Shown piece by piece: positions 1-7,263 of a stretch of 64,000 nt of DNA. The notes under the pieces are model-generated. The model saw only the letters and a program-made list of their open reading frames with translations, did no database searches and had not been told where the DNA came from. The stretch spans positions 1 through 64,000 of the forward strand of contig NZ_BMTW01000003.1 in the NCBI RefSeq assembly GCF_014649875.1, in the 5' to 3' direction. The position numbers and the translations under genes were made by a program. Source of the DNA: Streptomyces rubiginosohelvolus (GTDB taxonomy: Bacteria; Actinomycetota; Actinomycetes; Streptomycetales; Streptomycetaceae). The number at the start of each line of letters is the position of its first letter. The stretch's first letter is position 1.

Positions 1-633
1 GAGTCCTTCCTCGCTCTGGCCCGGGCGCTCGACGTGCCCGTCCCGTCCGTGGTGCTCGATGAACTCGCCGCCCTCTTCGCCCGGTTGGACCCCACCCCGC
101 ATCATGCGCTGCTGCACGGCGACCCGTGCCCCGGCAACGATCTGCGTACCGCCGACGGTGTCCGTTTCGTCGACTTCGAACGGGCCTCGCTCGGCAACGG
201 GCTGGTCGAACTCGCCTACTTCCGCATCGGCTTCCCCACCTGCTGGTGCGCGATGTCGGTCGCCGCGGCCCCGCTCGCGGAGGTCGAGACCATCTACCGG
301 ACCACCTGGCGCGGACTCACCGGCCGAGATGTGCCGGGCGACCTCGCCGACGCGTGCGCCGGCTGGCTGATCCAGGGAGACGCGCTCGTCGAGCGGGCCC
401 ACCGCGGGACGGTCGACCAGTTCGCCCGGGTACCCACCGAGGACTTCCGGTGGGGCCGCGTCTCCGCCCGCGAGCGGCTCGTCCACCGCCTCGGCGTGGT
501 CGCCGCCATGACCCGCGACCACGACCACCTGCACGCTGTGGGCCGCCTCAGCTCCGCCCTGGCCGTGCGCCTGCTGGCGTACTGGCCGAAACTGCGGCCG
601 CTGCCCGCGCACGACACCCGCCCTTGGTACTAG
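1..633 (+). CDS. Aminoglycoside phosphotransferase-fold protein, 5' end outside window
   Basis: The reading frame is open from base 1, so the true start lies upstream and only about 210 C-terminal residues are visible. The catalytic loop HGDPCPGND (Brenner-type HxDxxxxN) is followed about 15 residues later by VDFERA, whose Asp would bind Mg-ATP. Both are hallmarks of the APH/choline-kinase fold. The substrate cannot be read from this fragment; Streptomyces carry many such paralogues acting on small molecules, and most are not resistance genes. The stop lies 25 bp from the end of the convergent peptidase gene. Confidence 0.8.
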   Translation, partial: ESFLALARALDVPVPSVVLDELAALFARLDPTPHHALLHGDPCPGNDLRTADGVRFVDFERASLGNGLVELAYFRIGFPTCWCAMSVAAAPLAEVETIYRTTWRGLTGRDVPGDLADACAGWLIQGDALVERAHRGTVDQFARVPTEDFRWGRVSARERLVHRLGVVAAMTRDHDHLHAVGRLSSALAVRLLAYWPKLRPLPAHDTRPWY

Positions 634-658
634 GCAGGACCCTCTCCTCGAACACGCC

Positions 659-1618
659 CTAGGCCGGCCTGATCGTGGCGAGCTGCGCCAGCAGCAGGAT
701 CAAGCGGTACGCCGTCCCGTAGTCGGGGGCCGTGAAGGCGACCGTCCGGGCGCCCGCGGTGCGCGAGACGCCCGGGACCAGGGTCGCCAGGTCGATGGTG
801 TGCGGGCTCGCGAGGTCGGCCTCCACGTCCAGCGGGCCGGTGAGGGCCAGTGGCGGGATCTCCGTGCGGCGGCTCACCGCGTCCGCCGCCGCCCGGCGCA
901 GCCGGTCCCGGGCCTCCTCCGGGTGCAGGGTCACGGCGGCCGCCATGCCCAGGGCCTCCTTGACCGGGACGGTGACCGCCTCGGGGATCAGGGCGGCAGC
1001 CTCCGCGCAGGCCGCGTCGTCGCCGCTGAGCAGGACCACCGGTACGCCGAGGTGGCCGGCCATGGCGGCGTTGAGCCCGATCTCGCCCAGGGAGCGGGCA
1101 GTGGTCCGTGAGTCTTCGCCCGGCGTGGGGGCGGTGACCTGTACGCCTTCGCCCGGCGTGTGGGCGGTGCCCCGTACGTCCTCGTCCGGCCCGCGGCCGG
1201 TACCCCGCACCTCCTCGTCCGGCGCGCGGCCCGTCACCCGTACGTCGAGGATCTCGCCGTTCATCGTGTGCGCCAGCACGCCCGGGCCCTCGCCCGCGCG
1301 GACGTGGTAGCCGACGAACAGCGCCGCGTCCGTCTCCTCGTCCAGCCCGGCCAGCATGTTCAGCGCGCGCGGCTTGCCCCGGACCAGGCGGGCGCGGCGG
1401 TCGAGTTGCTCCGGCAGGAGGTTGCGGAAGGTGCCGTGCGCGTCCGCGACCAGGACGTCGGCCGTGGGCTCGGTGTCCAGGACGCCCGCGATCACCGCGT
1501 TCGCCTCCGCCGTCATCAACTCCCGGCCGCGTTGGTAGTCGTAACGCTCGAGGTTCGTCTCGGAGGAGTGGACGATCCCCGAGATGCCTTCCATGTCGAC
1601 CGAGATGAGTGCCTTCAT
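659..1618 (-). CDS. M55 family D-aminopeptidase (DppA-like) with repeat insertion
   Basis: Zinc-dependent D-amino-acid aminopeptidase of the DppA family (319 aa), a cytoplasmic decamer in Bacillus where it trims D-Ala dipeptides. The metal and catalytic residues are all recognisable: D8 and E10 (VDMEGI), H61 (DAHG), H105 (GYHVRAG), H117 (LAHTMNG) and E179 (LGEIGLNAA). In B. subtilis DppA the last ligand is E133. The shift here is explained by about 44 extra residues (about 131-174) made of four imperfect 11-residue repeats rich in Thr, Pro, Asp/Glu and Arg, inserted just before the last ligand. The rest is normal length. Activity of the enlarged protein is uncertain. The start ATG has a modest AGGAT ribosome site. 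Confidence 0.85.
   Translation of the reverse strand: MKALISVDMEGISGIVHSSETNLERYDYQRGRELMTAEANAVIAGVLDTEPTADVLVADAHGTFRNLLPEQLDRRARLVRGKPRALNMLAGLDEETDAALFVGYHVRAGEGPGVLAHTMNGEILDVRVTGRAPDEEVRGTGRGPDEDVRGTAHTPGEGVQVTAPTPGEDSRTTARSLGEIGLNAAMAGHLGVPVVLLSGDDAACAEAAALIPEAVTVPVKEALGMAAAVTLHPEEARDRLRRAAADAVSRRTEIPPLALTGPLDVEADLASPHTIDLATLVPGVSRTAGARTVAFTAPDYGTAYRLILLLAQLATIRPA
1107..1238 (-). repeat. In-frame 33-bp tandem repeat, four copies, inside dppA-like gene
   Basis: Four adjacent imperfect 33-bp units (1107-1139, 1140-1172, 1173-1205, 1206-1238). Each encodes 11 residues on the minus strand with a core such as PDEEVRGT or PGEGVQVT. Unit length is a multiple of three, so copy-number change keeps the reading frame. 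The insert separates H117 from the last metal ligand E179. Confidence 0.9.
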
Positions 1619-1650
1619 GGGGCTGGGATCCTACTCGTCGTCCTCAGCGG

Positions 1651-2124
1651 TCAGGCGCCTGCGAGGCTCGCCCGTGCCGCGTTCATGAACGCCGTCTTGG
1701 CCTCCTCCAGGTGTTCGTTGACCTCGACGTCACCGATGTCGCGCCACACGGCTGCGTTCAGCGCGTGGCCGTACGTCCGCACCGGCTCGCGCAGGGCCTC
1801 GTCGCACAGGAGCGTGACATTGCCGGACGCGGTCCACAGCGCGGTCATGACCGGGCCCGTCTGCGTCATCCAGCCGTCCTCGTCGTCGCCCCACGGGTCG
1901 GGGCGGCGGTAGGCGGCACGTTCCGCGGCCTGGGCGCAGGAGACGAACTCCTTGAGTACGTCGATCTGTTCGGCTCTGCGGCTCTCCGTGGTGGCCGCGG
2001 TCTGGCGACGTTCCTCCGCGCGTTCCGCCGAGCGTTGTGTGGCGCGTTGAGCGAGAGCCGTCAGTCCGCCGCCCAGCGCCACCCCCGCGAGCGAGACGAC
2101 CGACGTCCATAGATCGGCAGCCAT
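1651..2124 (-). CDS. Hypothetical protein with N-terminal membrane anchor
   Basis: About 157 aa, no family recognised. A hydrophobic stretch near residues 3-25 (LWTSVVSLAGVALGGGLTAL) looks like a single membrane anchor. It is followed by a charged, Arg/Glu/Gln-rich helix (about 28-60) likely to form a coiled coil, then a mixed domain with two Cys. The start at 2124 is preferred because GAAGGGGC precedes it at normal spacing; the longer in-frame start at 2166 has no ribosome site. It probably faces the cytoplasm, like Streptomyces proteins of similar build. Function unknown. Confidence 0.6.
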   Translation of the reverse strand: MAADLWTSVVSLAGVALGGGLTALAQRATQRSAERAEERRQTAATTESRRAEQIDVLKEFVSCAQAAERAAYRRPDPWGDDEDGWMTQTGPVMTALWTASGNVTLLCDEALREPVRTYGHALNAAVWRDIGDVEVNEHLEEAKTAFMNAARASLAGA

Positions 2125-2257
2125 GGTGATGCCCCTTCGCCCGTTCCCCTGTGCGGTCGAGGTCATGGTGCCGGACGGCGGCCGACGGCGTGCCGGTGCC
2201 CCCGGCCGGATGCAGAGGGGCCGGGGGCACGGGTGGAGCGGTCGGTGAGCGGTGGAG

Positions 2258-2563
2258 TCAGCGGCCGTAGCGGATCAGGGCGCGGACCATGCGGCAGGTG
2301 GTGTCGGACGGCGGGTGGATGCCCAGGCGCTCGGCGGTGATCCGTATCCGGTGGTTGCCGGCGCTGGAGGGCTGGTAGACCCCGCTGTCGAGCAGGGCGA
2401 TGGCCAGGCGCATGGCCTTGAGGCGGCGGTTGTGGGAGACGTACCACTCGCGGGGGCGGCCGGCGGGCAGCCGCTTCTTCGCGGGCGGCGTGGGGAGCGG
2501 CGGGTGGAAGGGCATCGGGAGCTGTCGGTCGAGCGGCTCGGTCGTGACTGTGGCGACGGCCAT
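2258..2563 (-). CDS. Small basic hypothetical protein
   Basis: About 101 aa, Arg- and Pro-rich at the N terminus, with a core containing REWYVSHNRRLKAMRLAIALLDSGVY and then an Arg-rich tail (broken here only as a description of residues about 40-65). AGGAGG lies directly before one ATG and 6 bases before the next, so the second ATG (2563) is the better start. Similar short proteins occur in Streptomyces without known function. The basic, helix-prone sequence would suit nucleic-acid binding, but no motif proves it. Confidence 0.55.
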   Translation of the reverse strand: MAVATVTTEPLDRQLPMPFHPPLPTPPAKKRLPAGRPREWYVSHNRRLKAMRLAIALLDSGVYQPSSAGNHRIRITAERLGIHPPSDTTCRMVRALIRYGR

Positions 2564-2682
2564 CGGCATCCTCCTGGCAGCGTGGTGGAACCCTCACGAA
2601 CTCCCTCCATTTTACTGCCCCCCACTGACAATCGCCCCTGGCCAGAGGCCTTTTCGGCAGTCCCTTGCGTATCCTTGGCCCC

Positions 2683-3048
2683 ATGGAGATCTGGATCAAT
2701 CCCGCCTGTTCGAAGTGCCGCAGCGCGGTGACTCTGCTGGACGCCGAAGGGGCCGATTACACCGTCCGCCGCTATCTGGAGGACGTGCCGTCGCCCGAGG
2801 AGATCCGGGCCGTGCTGGACCGGCTCGGTCTGGAGCCGTGGGACATCACGCGGACGCAGGAGGCGGCGGCGAAGGAGCTGGGTCTCAAGGGCTGGCCGCG
2901 GGAGGCCGGTTCGCGGGAGCGGTGGATCGTCGCGCTGTCCGAGCATCCGAAGCTGATCCAGCGGCCGATCATCACAGCCGAGGACGGCACCGCCGTGGTG
3001 GCGCGGAGCGAGGAGGCCGTGCGGGACGCGCTGGGGCGTCGTGCCTGA
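2683..3048 (+). CDS. ArsC/Spx-family thioredoxin-fold protein (arsenate reductase-like)
   Basis: 121 aa, the usual size for ArsC-type glutaredoxin-dependent reductases. The N-terminal motif NPACSKCRSA matches the catalytic NPxCSxxR loop of ArsC. LIQRPIIT near residue 95 matches the conserved LxxRPI(V/I) segment carrying the substrate-binding Arg. It could reduce arsenate or act as a general oxidoreductase; no ars genes are adjacent. An in-frame ATG at 2665 exists, but 2683 aligns with family N termini. A TATCCT element lies a few bases upstream with no ribosome site, so a leaderless mRNA is possible. The end overlaps the next GTG by 8 bp. Confidence 0.8.
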   Translation: MEIWINPACSKCRSAVTLLDAEGADYTVRRYLEDVPSPEEIRAVLDRLGLEPWDITRTQEAAAKELGLKGWPREAGSRERWIVALSEHPKLIQRPIITAEDGTAVVARSEEAVRDALGRRA

Positions 3049-4057
3049 GGGTGTGGTGCCTGAGGCCGAGGGCCCGTCTACGGTCCGGCAGCTCTCCCCC
3101 GGCATGGCGTTCTTCACCGACTTCGTCGTCACGGGTGCCGTGCGCGGCGCCGATGCGACCAGTACGCCCGCCGAGGTGACCGGTCTCCTCGGCGACGGGT
3201 TCGTCGAGAGCCGCACCGGGCCCGGGCAGTTGCTCCGCTGCTACGAGCTGGTGGAGGTCGCGTGGGAGCGGGAGGGTGACGGCTGGCGCGGTCTGTATGT
3301 CACCGTGCAGGCCCACCGGCTCGACGTCCCGTTGTCGGTCGACGCGCTTGCCGCGGATCTGGAACGGGTCGGCTTCCCCCTCGTCGAAGTCGCGCCCGAC
3401 GGCGTCGGGTGCCGGCGCTTCGTCCGCGCGGACAGCCGGGTGGCGGTGCTGGCCGACGAGGAGAGCGGCCAGGTGCTGGCGATGACGGTCCCCGCCTGGT
3501 TCGCGCCCGGTCCTCGCGGCGAGCCCTCGCCGTGGTCCCGGGAGGCGGGACGCGACCAGGTCCGGCATCTGGTCGGGCTCGGTGCGCCGGAGCGGGATGC
3601 CTGGGCGCGGCGGCGGAAGCCGGACGAGGCGGCCGAAGCGGCGCGCTGGTGGTGGTTCCTATGGGTCGCGTGCAGGCAGCTCCTGCCGGACGAAGGTGAG
3701 CGGAGATTCGGTCACGATCGGTCTGTCTGGGAGGAGTCGGCGCTCTGGTTGCTCGGTGCGTGCGAGGCCGCCGGACTCCTCGACCGTACCGACACCGTCT
3801 GCGAGATCGCGCGGTACGGGCTGCTCGAACCGGATACGGCCGTACGGGCCTGCCTGCACGCCATCCCGGTGTCCCGGGCGGACGTGGCGACCCGGGAGTC
3901 GACTCCGTACGCACGCGAGACCCTGGTGGCCGTCAACGCTTCCCGGGCCGCCAAGCGGCTCTCCCTCGCGGCCGGTGAGCTGTTGCCCCGGGTAGGGGAC
4001 CCGGCGTTGCGGGCCGAGGTGGATGCCTGGCTGGAGCTGCGGACCCGGCTGATGTGA
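3041..4057 (+). CDS. Hypothetical protein, Trp-rich C-terminal half
   Basis: Up to 338 aa from GTG 3041, which overlaps the ArsC-like gene; an internal ATG gives the alternative start MAFFTDFV. The N-terminal half (to about 150) reads as a compact alpha/beta domain with GADATSTPAEVTGLLGDGFVE, a pattern I associate loosely with SUKH/immunity-type Streptomyces proteins but cannot assign. The C-terminal half is helical and Trp-rich (RWWWFLWVACRQLLP). No signal peptide. Overlap with the upstream gene suggests co-translation. Function unknown. Confidence 0.6.
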   Translation: MPEGVVPEAEGPSTVRQLSPGMAFFTDFVVTGAVRGADATSTPAEVTGLLGDGFVESRTGPGQLLRCYELVEVAWEREGDGWRGLYVTVQAHRLDVPLSVDALAADLERVGFPLVEVAPDGVGCRRFVRADSRVAVLADEESGQVLAMTVPAWFAPGPRGEPSPWSREAGRDQVRHLVGLGAPERDAWARRRKPDEAAEAARWWWFLWVACRQLLPDEGERRFGHDRSVWEESALWLLGACEAAGLLDRTDTVCEIARYGLLEPDTAVRACLHAIPVSRADVATRESTPYARETLVAVNASRAAKRLSLAAGELLPRVGDPALRAEVDAWLELRTRLM

Positions 4058-4085
4058 GCCCGGGGCCGGCGCGTGCCGGGCAGGC

Positions 4086-4604
4086 TCAGCGTTCGTCCGT
4101 GCCCGCGCGCTTGGCCGTGGACAGCGCGATGCGGTTCCAGGTGTTGATCGTGAAGATCAGGGCCAGCAGGTGGGCCAGCTCCTCCTCGTCGAAGTGGGCC
4201 GCCGCGCGGTCGTAGACCTCGTCCGGGACACCCGCGTCGCCGATCCGGGTGACCGCGTCCGTCAGGGCGAGGGCGGACCGTTCCCGGTCCGTGAAGAAGT
4301 GGTCCGCCTCCTGCCACACCGCGACCATGTGCAGGCGCTCCTCGCTCTCGCCCGCCTTGCGCGCGTCCGTGGTGTGCATGTGCAGGCAGTACGCGCACCG
4401 GTTCAGGTGCGAGGCGCGGATCTGGACCAGTTCGACCAGGGTCGGGTCCAGGCCCGCGCGGGCCGCCGCGTCCAGGCCGATCACGGCCCGGAAGACCTTC
4501 GGGGCGGTCTTCGCGAAGTCGAGCCGGGCCGTGGCCGGGTTGCTCCGGACGGTGGTGGCGGGGGCGGTCGTGCGGTCGTTCGTCTTGATCTCCGTCGTCG
4601 TCAT
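4086..4604 (-). CDS. Carboxymuconolactone decarboxylase/AhpD-family protein
   Basis: 172 aa from the start MTTTEIK at 4604. The AhpD signature is clear: RASHLNRCAYCLHMHT carries the CxxC redox pair and the trailing His used in peroxidase-type proton relay. These proteins act as alkylhydroperoxidase-like thiol enzymes or gamma-carboxymuconolactone decarboxylases; the CxxC-H set favours peroxidase-like activity. The upstream ORF extension to 4664 would overlap the divergent regulator and is rejected. A TAGATT -10-like element lies about 10 bases before the ATG and no ribosome site is visible, so the mRNA may be leaderless. It is probably controlled by the divergent MocR-type regulator. Confidence 0.8.
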   Translation of the reverse strand: MTTTEIKTNDRTTAPATTVRSNPATARLDFAKTAPKVFRAVIGLDAAARAGLDPTLVELVQIRASHLNRCAYCLHMHTTDARKAGESEERLHMVAVWQEADHFFTDRERSALALTDAVTRIGDAGVPDEVYDRAAAHFDEEELAHLLALIFTINTWNRIALSTAKRAGTDER

Positions 4605-4638
4605 GGGTACGAATCTAGGGCGACAGGCGACTGGGTAC
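4604..4638. promoter_or_regulatory. Direct repeat TGGGTAC x2 between CMD gene and MocR regulator
   Basis: TGGGTAC occurs at 4604-4610 and again at 4632-4638, 28 bp apart in the same orientation, in the roughly 50-bp divergent promoter region. MocR/PdxR regulators are known to bind direct repeats near their own divergent promoters, so this is a reasonable operator candidate. The assignment is an inference. Confidence 0.4.
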
Positions 4639-4654
4639 GGGGTGCATTTCTGTG

Positions 4655-6118
4655 ATGAATTCATGGGTCAATTCGGCGGAGATCCTGGGCAGCGATCTGC
4701 CCCTGGAACTCTCCGGCACCGGGAATCGCCGGGCCCTGCTGATGGATGCCCTGCGTGAGGCCGTGCGCAGCGGGCGGCTCGCCCCCGGCACCCGGCTGCC
4801 GCCCTACCGTTCGCTCGCCGCCGACCTGGGCCTGGCCCGCAACACCGTCGCCGACGCGTACGCGGAGCTGGTCGCGGAAGGGTGGCTGGCCGCCCGCCAG
4901 GGGTCGGGGACCCGGGTCGCCGAGCGGGCCGCCCCCGTGACCCCGGTGCACCGGCCGCGTACCCCCGAGCGCGTCGCCCGCCCGGTTCATGACCTCGTCC
5001 AGGGGCAGCCGGATCCCTCGGTCTTCCCGCGCACCGCCTGGCTCGCCTCGGCCCGGCGGGCGCTGGCGGCCGCCCCCGACGACGCGTTCGGGCCCGGCGA
5101 TCCGCACGGGCGGCCCGAGCTGCGGCGGGCCCTGTCCGGGTATCTCGCCCGGGTGCGCGGGGTGCGGGCCGCGCCGGAGCGCATCGTGCTCTGTTCGGGC
5201 GCCGCGCACGGGCTGCGGCTGCTCGCGGAGGTGGTGGGCGGTCCGTGGGCGGCGGAGGAGTACGGGCTGCCCTTCCACCGCGAGCTGCTCGCCTCCCACG
5301 GGGTCGGCACCCGGCCGCTCGGGGTGGACGCGGACGGCGCCCGGGTCGACGGGCTCACCCGCCACGACCGGGCCGTACTCCTCACGCCCGCCCACCAGTT
5401 CCCCACCGGCGGGCCGCTGCACCCCGAGCGGCGGGCGGCCGTTGTCGACTGGGCCCGGGCCACCGGCGGGCTCGTCGTCGAGGACGACTACGACGGGGAG
5501 TTCCGCTACGACCGGCAGCCCGTGGGGGCCGTCCAGGGGCTCGACCCCGAGCACGTGGTGCTGCTGGGGTCGGTGAGCAAGAGCCTCTCCCCCGCTCTGC
5601 GGATCGGGTGGATGGTGCTCCCCCAGCGGCTCGTCGCCCCCGTTGTCGCGGCCAAGGGCGAGCGCGAGCCGTTCTCCAGCGCCACCGAGCAGCTCACCCT
5701 CGCGGACTTCATCGAGTCGGGCGCGTACGACCGGCAGGTACGCCGGATGCGGCAGCGCCACCGCCGCCGCCGGGACCAGTTGGTGGCCGCCCTGCACGCG
5801 CGGGCCCCGCACGTCCGAGTCACCGGGATCGCGGCCGGGCTGCACGCGGTGCTGGAACTGCCGCCCGGCACCGAGCGGTCGGCAGTCCGGGCGGCGGCCT
5901 GGCAGGGGCTCGCGGTGGAGGGTCTTGGCGACTATCTGCACCCGGGGGCGGAACACCGTACCGTTGCCGGTGCCCCCTGCGTCCCCCACCGCGACGGGCT
6001 CGTCGTCGGGTACGCGACCCCCGCCGAATCCGCCTACCCGGAGGCGCTCGACGCCCTGTGCCGCTCCCTGCCGCCGGTCAGCCCGCCTGCTCCTCCGCAG
6101 CCGCCAGCAGCTCCGTGA
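4655..6118 (+). CDS. MocR/PdxR-family regulator (GntR wHTH plus aminotransferase domain)
   Basis: 487 aa (488 from the overlapping GTG at 4652). Residues about 25-90 form a GntR winged helix (PYRSLAADLGLARNTVADAYAELVAEGWL). A proline-rich linker joins it to a class-I aminotransferase fold (about 110-470) with the PLP-lysine segment VSKSLSPALRIGW and the cofactor-binding LVVEDDYDGEFRYD. Such chimeras sense PLP or amino acids and commonly control pyridoxal or amino-acid genes. Here the divergent partner is a CMD protein, so the target may differ from pdxST. The 3' end overlaps the convergent oxidoreductase gene by 41 bp. Confidence 0.88.
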   Translation: MNSWVNSAEILGSDLPLELSGTGNRRALLMDALREAVRSGRLAPGTRLPPYRSLAADLGLARNTVADAYAELVAEGWLAARQGSGTRVAERAAPVTPVHRPRTPERVARPVHDLVQGQPDPSVFPRTAWLASARRALAAAPDDAFGPGDPHGRPELRRALSGYLARVRGVRAAPERIVLCSGAAHGLRLLAEVVGGPWAAEEYGLPFHRELLASHGVGTRPLGVDADGARVDGLTRHDRAVLLTPAHQFPTGGPLHPERRAAVVDWARATGGLVVEDDYDGEFRYDRQPVGAVQGLDPEHVVLLGSVSKSLSPALRIGWMVLPQRLVAPVVAAKGEREPFSSATEQLTLADFIESGAYDRQVRRMRQRHRRRRDQLVAALHARAPHVRVTGIAAGLHAVLELPPGTERSAVRAAAWQGLAVEGLGDYLHPGAEHRTVAGAPCVPHRDGLVVGYATPAESAYPEALDALCRSLPPVSPPAPPQPPAAP

Positions 6119-6989
6119 GGTGGAGGCCGAAGCGCGCGTCGCAGGGGTGCGGCACTCCCGTACGTACCGCTTCGGCCAGGGCGTCCACCGCGCCCCGGAA
6201 CGCGGTCTCCGCGCCGGCCCAGCCCGGGATCGACGCCGTACCCCGCTCGCCCCGCAACTCGATCTCGACGCCCGCCGCGCCGGGCGGGGCGCTCAGGCCG
6301 AGGGTCACCGTGCTGGACGCGCCGGAGGTGTGGCGCAGGATCAGGTGCGTGGTGTCGGCCGGTCCGGCAGCGGCCGTCAGGTGCTCGACGTCGCCCAGGA
6401 CCGGGATCAGCACGGACAGCGCGTGCGGGCCGACGTCCCACAGGCCGCCCTTGTCGCGCCGCCACGGGGAGTCCGCGTACTCGCTGTCCGAACCGGCGGC
6501 GTAGAGCGAGCCCAGCCACTGGGCGCGCGCCGTGAACCAGCCGTCCACCGCCGCCTGTTCGGCGATCCAGGCGGAGGTCTCGGGTGCGAAGCGCAGCGTG
6601 CAGAAGACGACCGAGGCCACCGACGCCTTCTCCGCGGCCTCGGCCACCGCGCGGGCTCCGGCGACCGTCGTGGCGACCGGCTTGTCCATCAGCAGGTGGC
6701 AGCCCGCCTCCGCCGCCCGGACCGCGAGCGGGGCCTGGACGTCCGGCGGCAGCGCGAAGGCCACCGCGTCGCTCGCCTCCAGGAGCGCGTCGATCCCCTC
6801 CTCGCCGGTGTACGCCCGGGTCCCGTGGGCGGTGGCGAGGGCGTCCGCCGCCTCGGCCCGGCGGCCCCACACTCCGCTCAGCTCGACGCCGGGATGGGCG
6901 GCGAGCGCGGGGGCCTGGGTGTTACGGGCCCAGGGGCCGGTGCCGAGGAGGCCGATGCGCAGAGGAGGAGTGGTGTCCGCAGTCGTCAT
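6078..6989 (-). CDS. Gfo/Idh/MocA-family oxidoreductase
   Basis: 303 aa from the start MTTADTTPPLRIG at 6989; the frame continues upstream but without Rossmann homology. The N-terminal NAD(P)-binding motif GLLGTGPWA is followed by SGVWGR at the end of beta-2 and by MDKPVATT, the counterpart of the family's EKP motif. The C-terminal alpha/beta domain would bind a sugar, inositol or similar polyol. Substrate cannot be told from sequence. It stands alone: the neighbour at its 3' end is convergent (41-bp overlap) and the next gene upstream is divergent. Confidence 0.8.
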   Translation of the reverse strand: MTTADTTPPLRIGLLGTGPWARNTQAPALAAHPGVELSGVWGRRAEAADALATAHGTRAYTGEEGIDALLEASDAVAFALPPDVQAPLAVRAAEAGCHLLMDKPVATTVAGARAVAEAAEKASVASVVFCTLRFAPETSAWIAEQAAVDGWFTARAQWLGSLYAAGSDSEYADSPWRRDKGGLWDVGPHALSVLIPVLGDVEHLTAAAGPADTTHLILRHTSGASSTVTLGLSAPPGAAGVEIELRGERGTASIPGWAGAETAFRGAVDALAEAVRTGVPHPCDARFGLHLTELLAAAEEQAG

Positions 6990-7263
6990 ACGTGCCAGTG
7001 TGCCGGGCGCGGCGGCCGACCGGGCGGGGGGCCCGGGGCCCGCCATCACGCCAGGCTCGAAAGACGCCGGGACCCTGAGCCCACACCGGGCCCCGGGCGA
7101 CTCCGGACCCGAATGCGGTGGCGCGGACCCGCCCCGCCCCGTTACGTTTCCGGAGCCGGCCGCGGGACTCCGGTGCGACTTCCGAGACGTGCCTGTGAAG
7201 CGATGATTTCGTTGTTCGCGCCCCCATTCCCCGGCCGGCACTCCAGCCACCCGGGGGACGACC

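Noticed and set aside
1..633. Aminoglycoside resistance gene
   Set aside because: Only the APH fold is shown; the fragment lacks features of a known resistance enzyme.
2125..2166. Upstream ATG for the membrane-anchored hypothetical protein
   Set aside because: No ribosome site, while ATG 2124 has GAAGGGGC.
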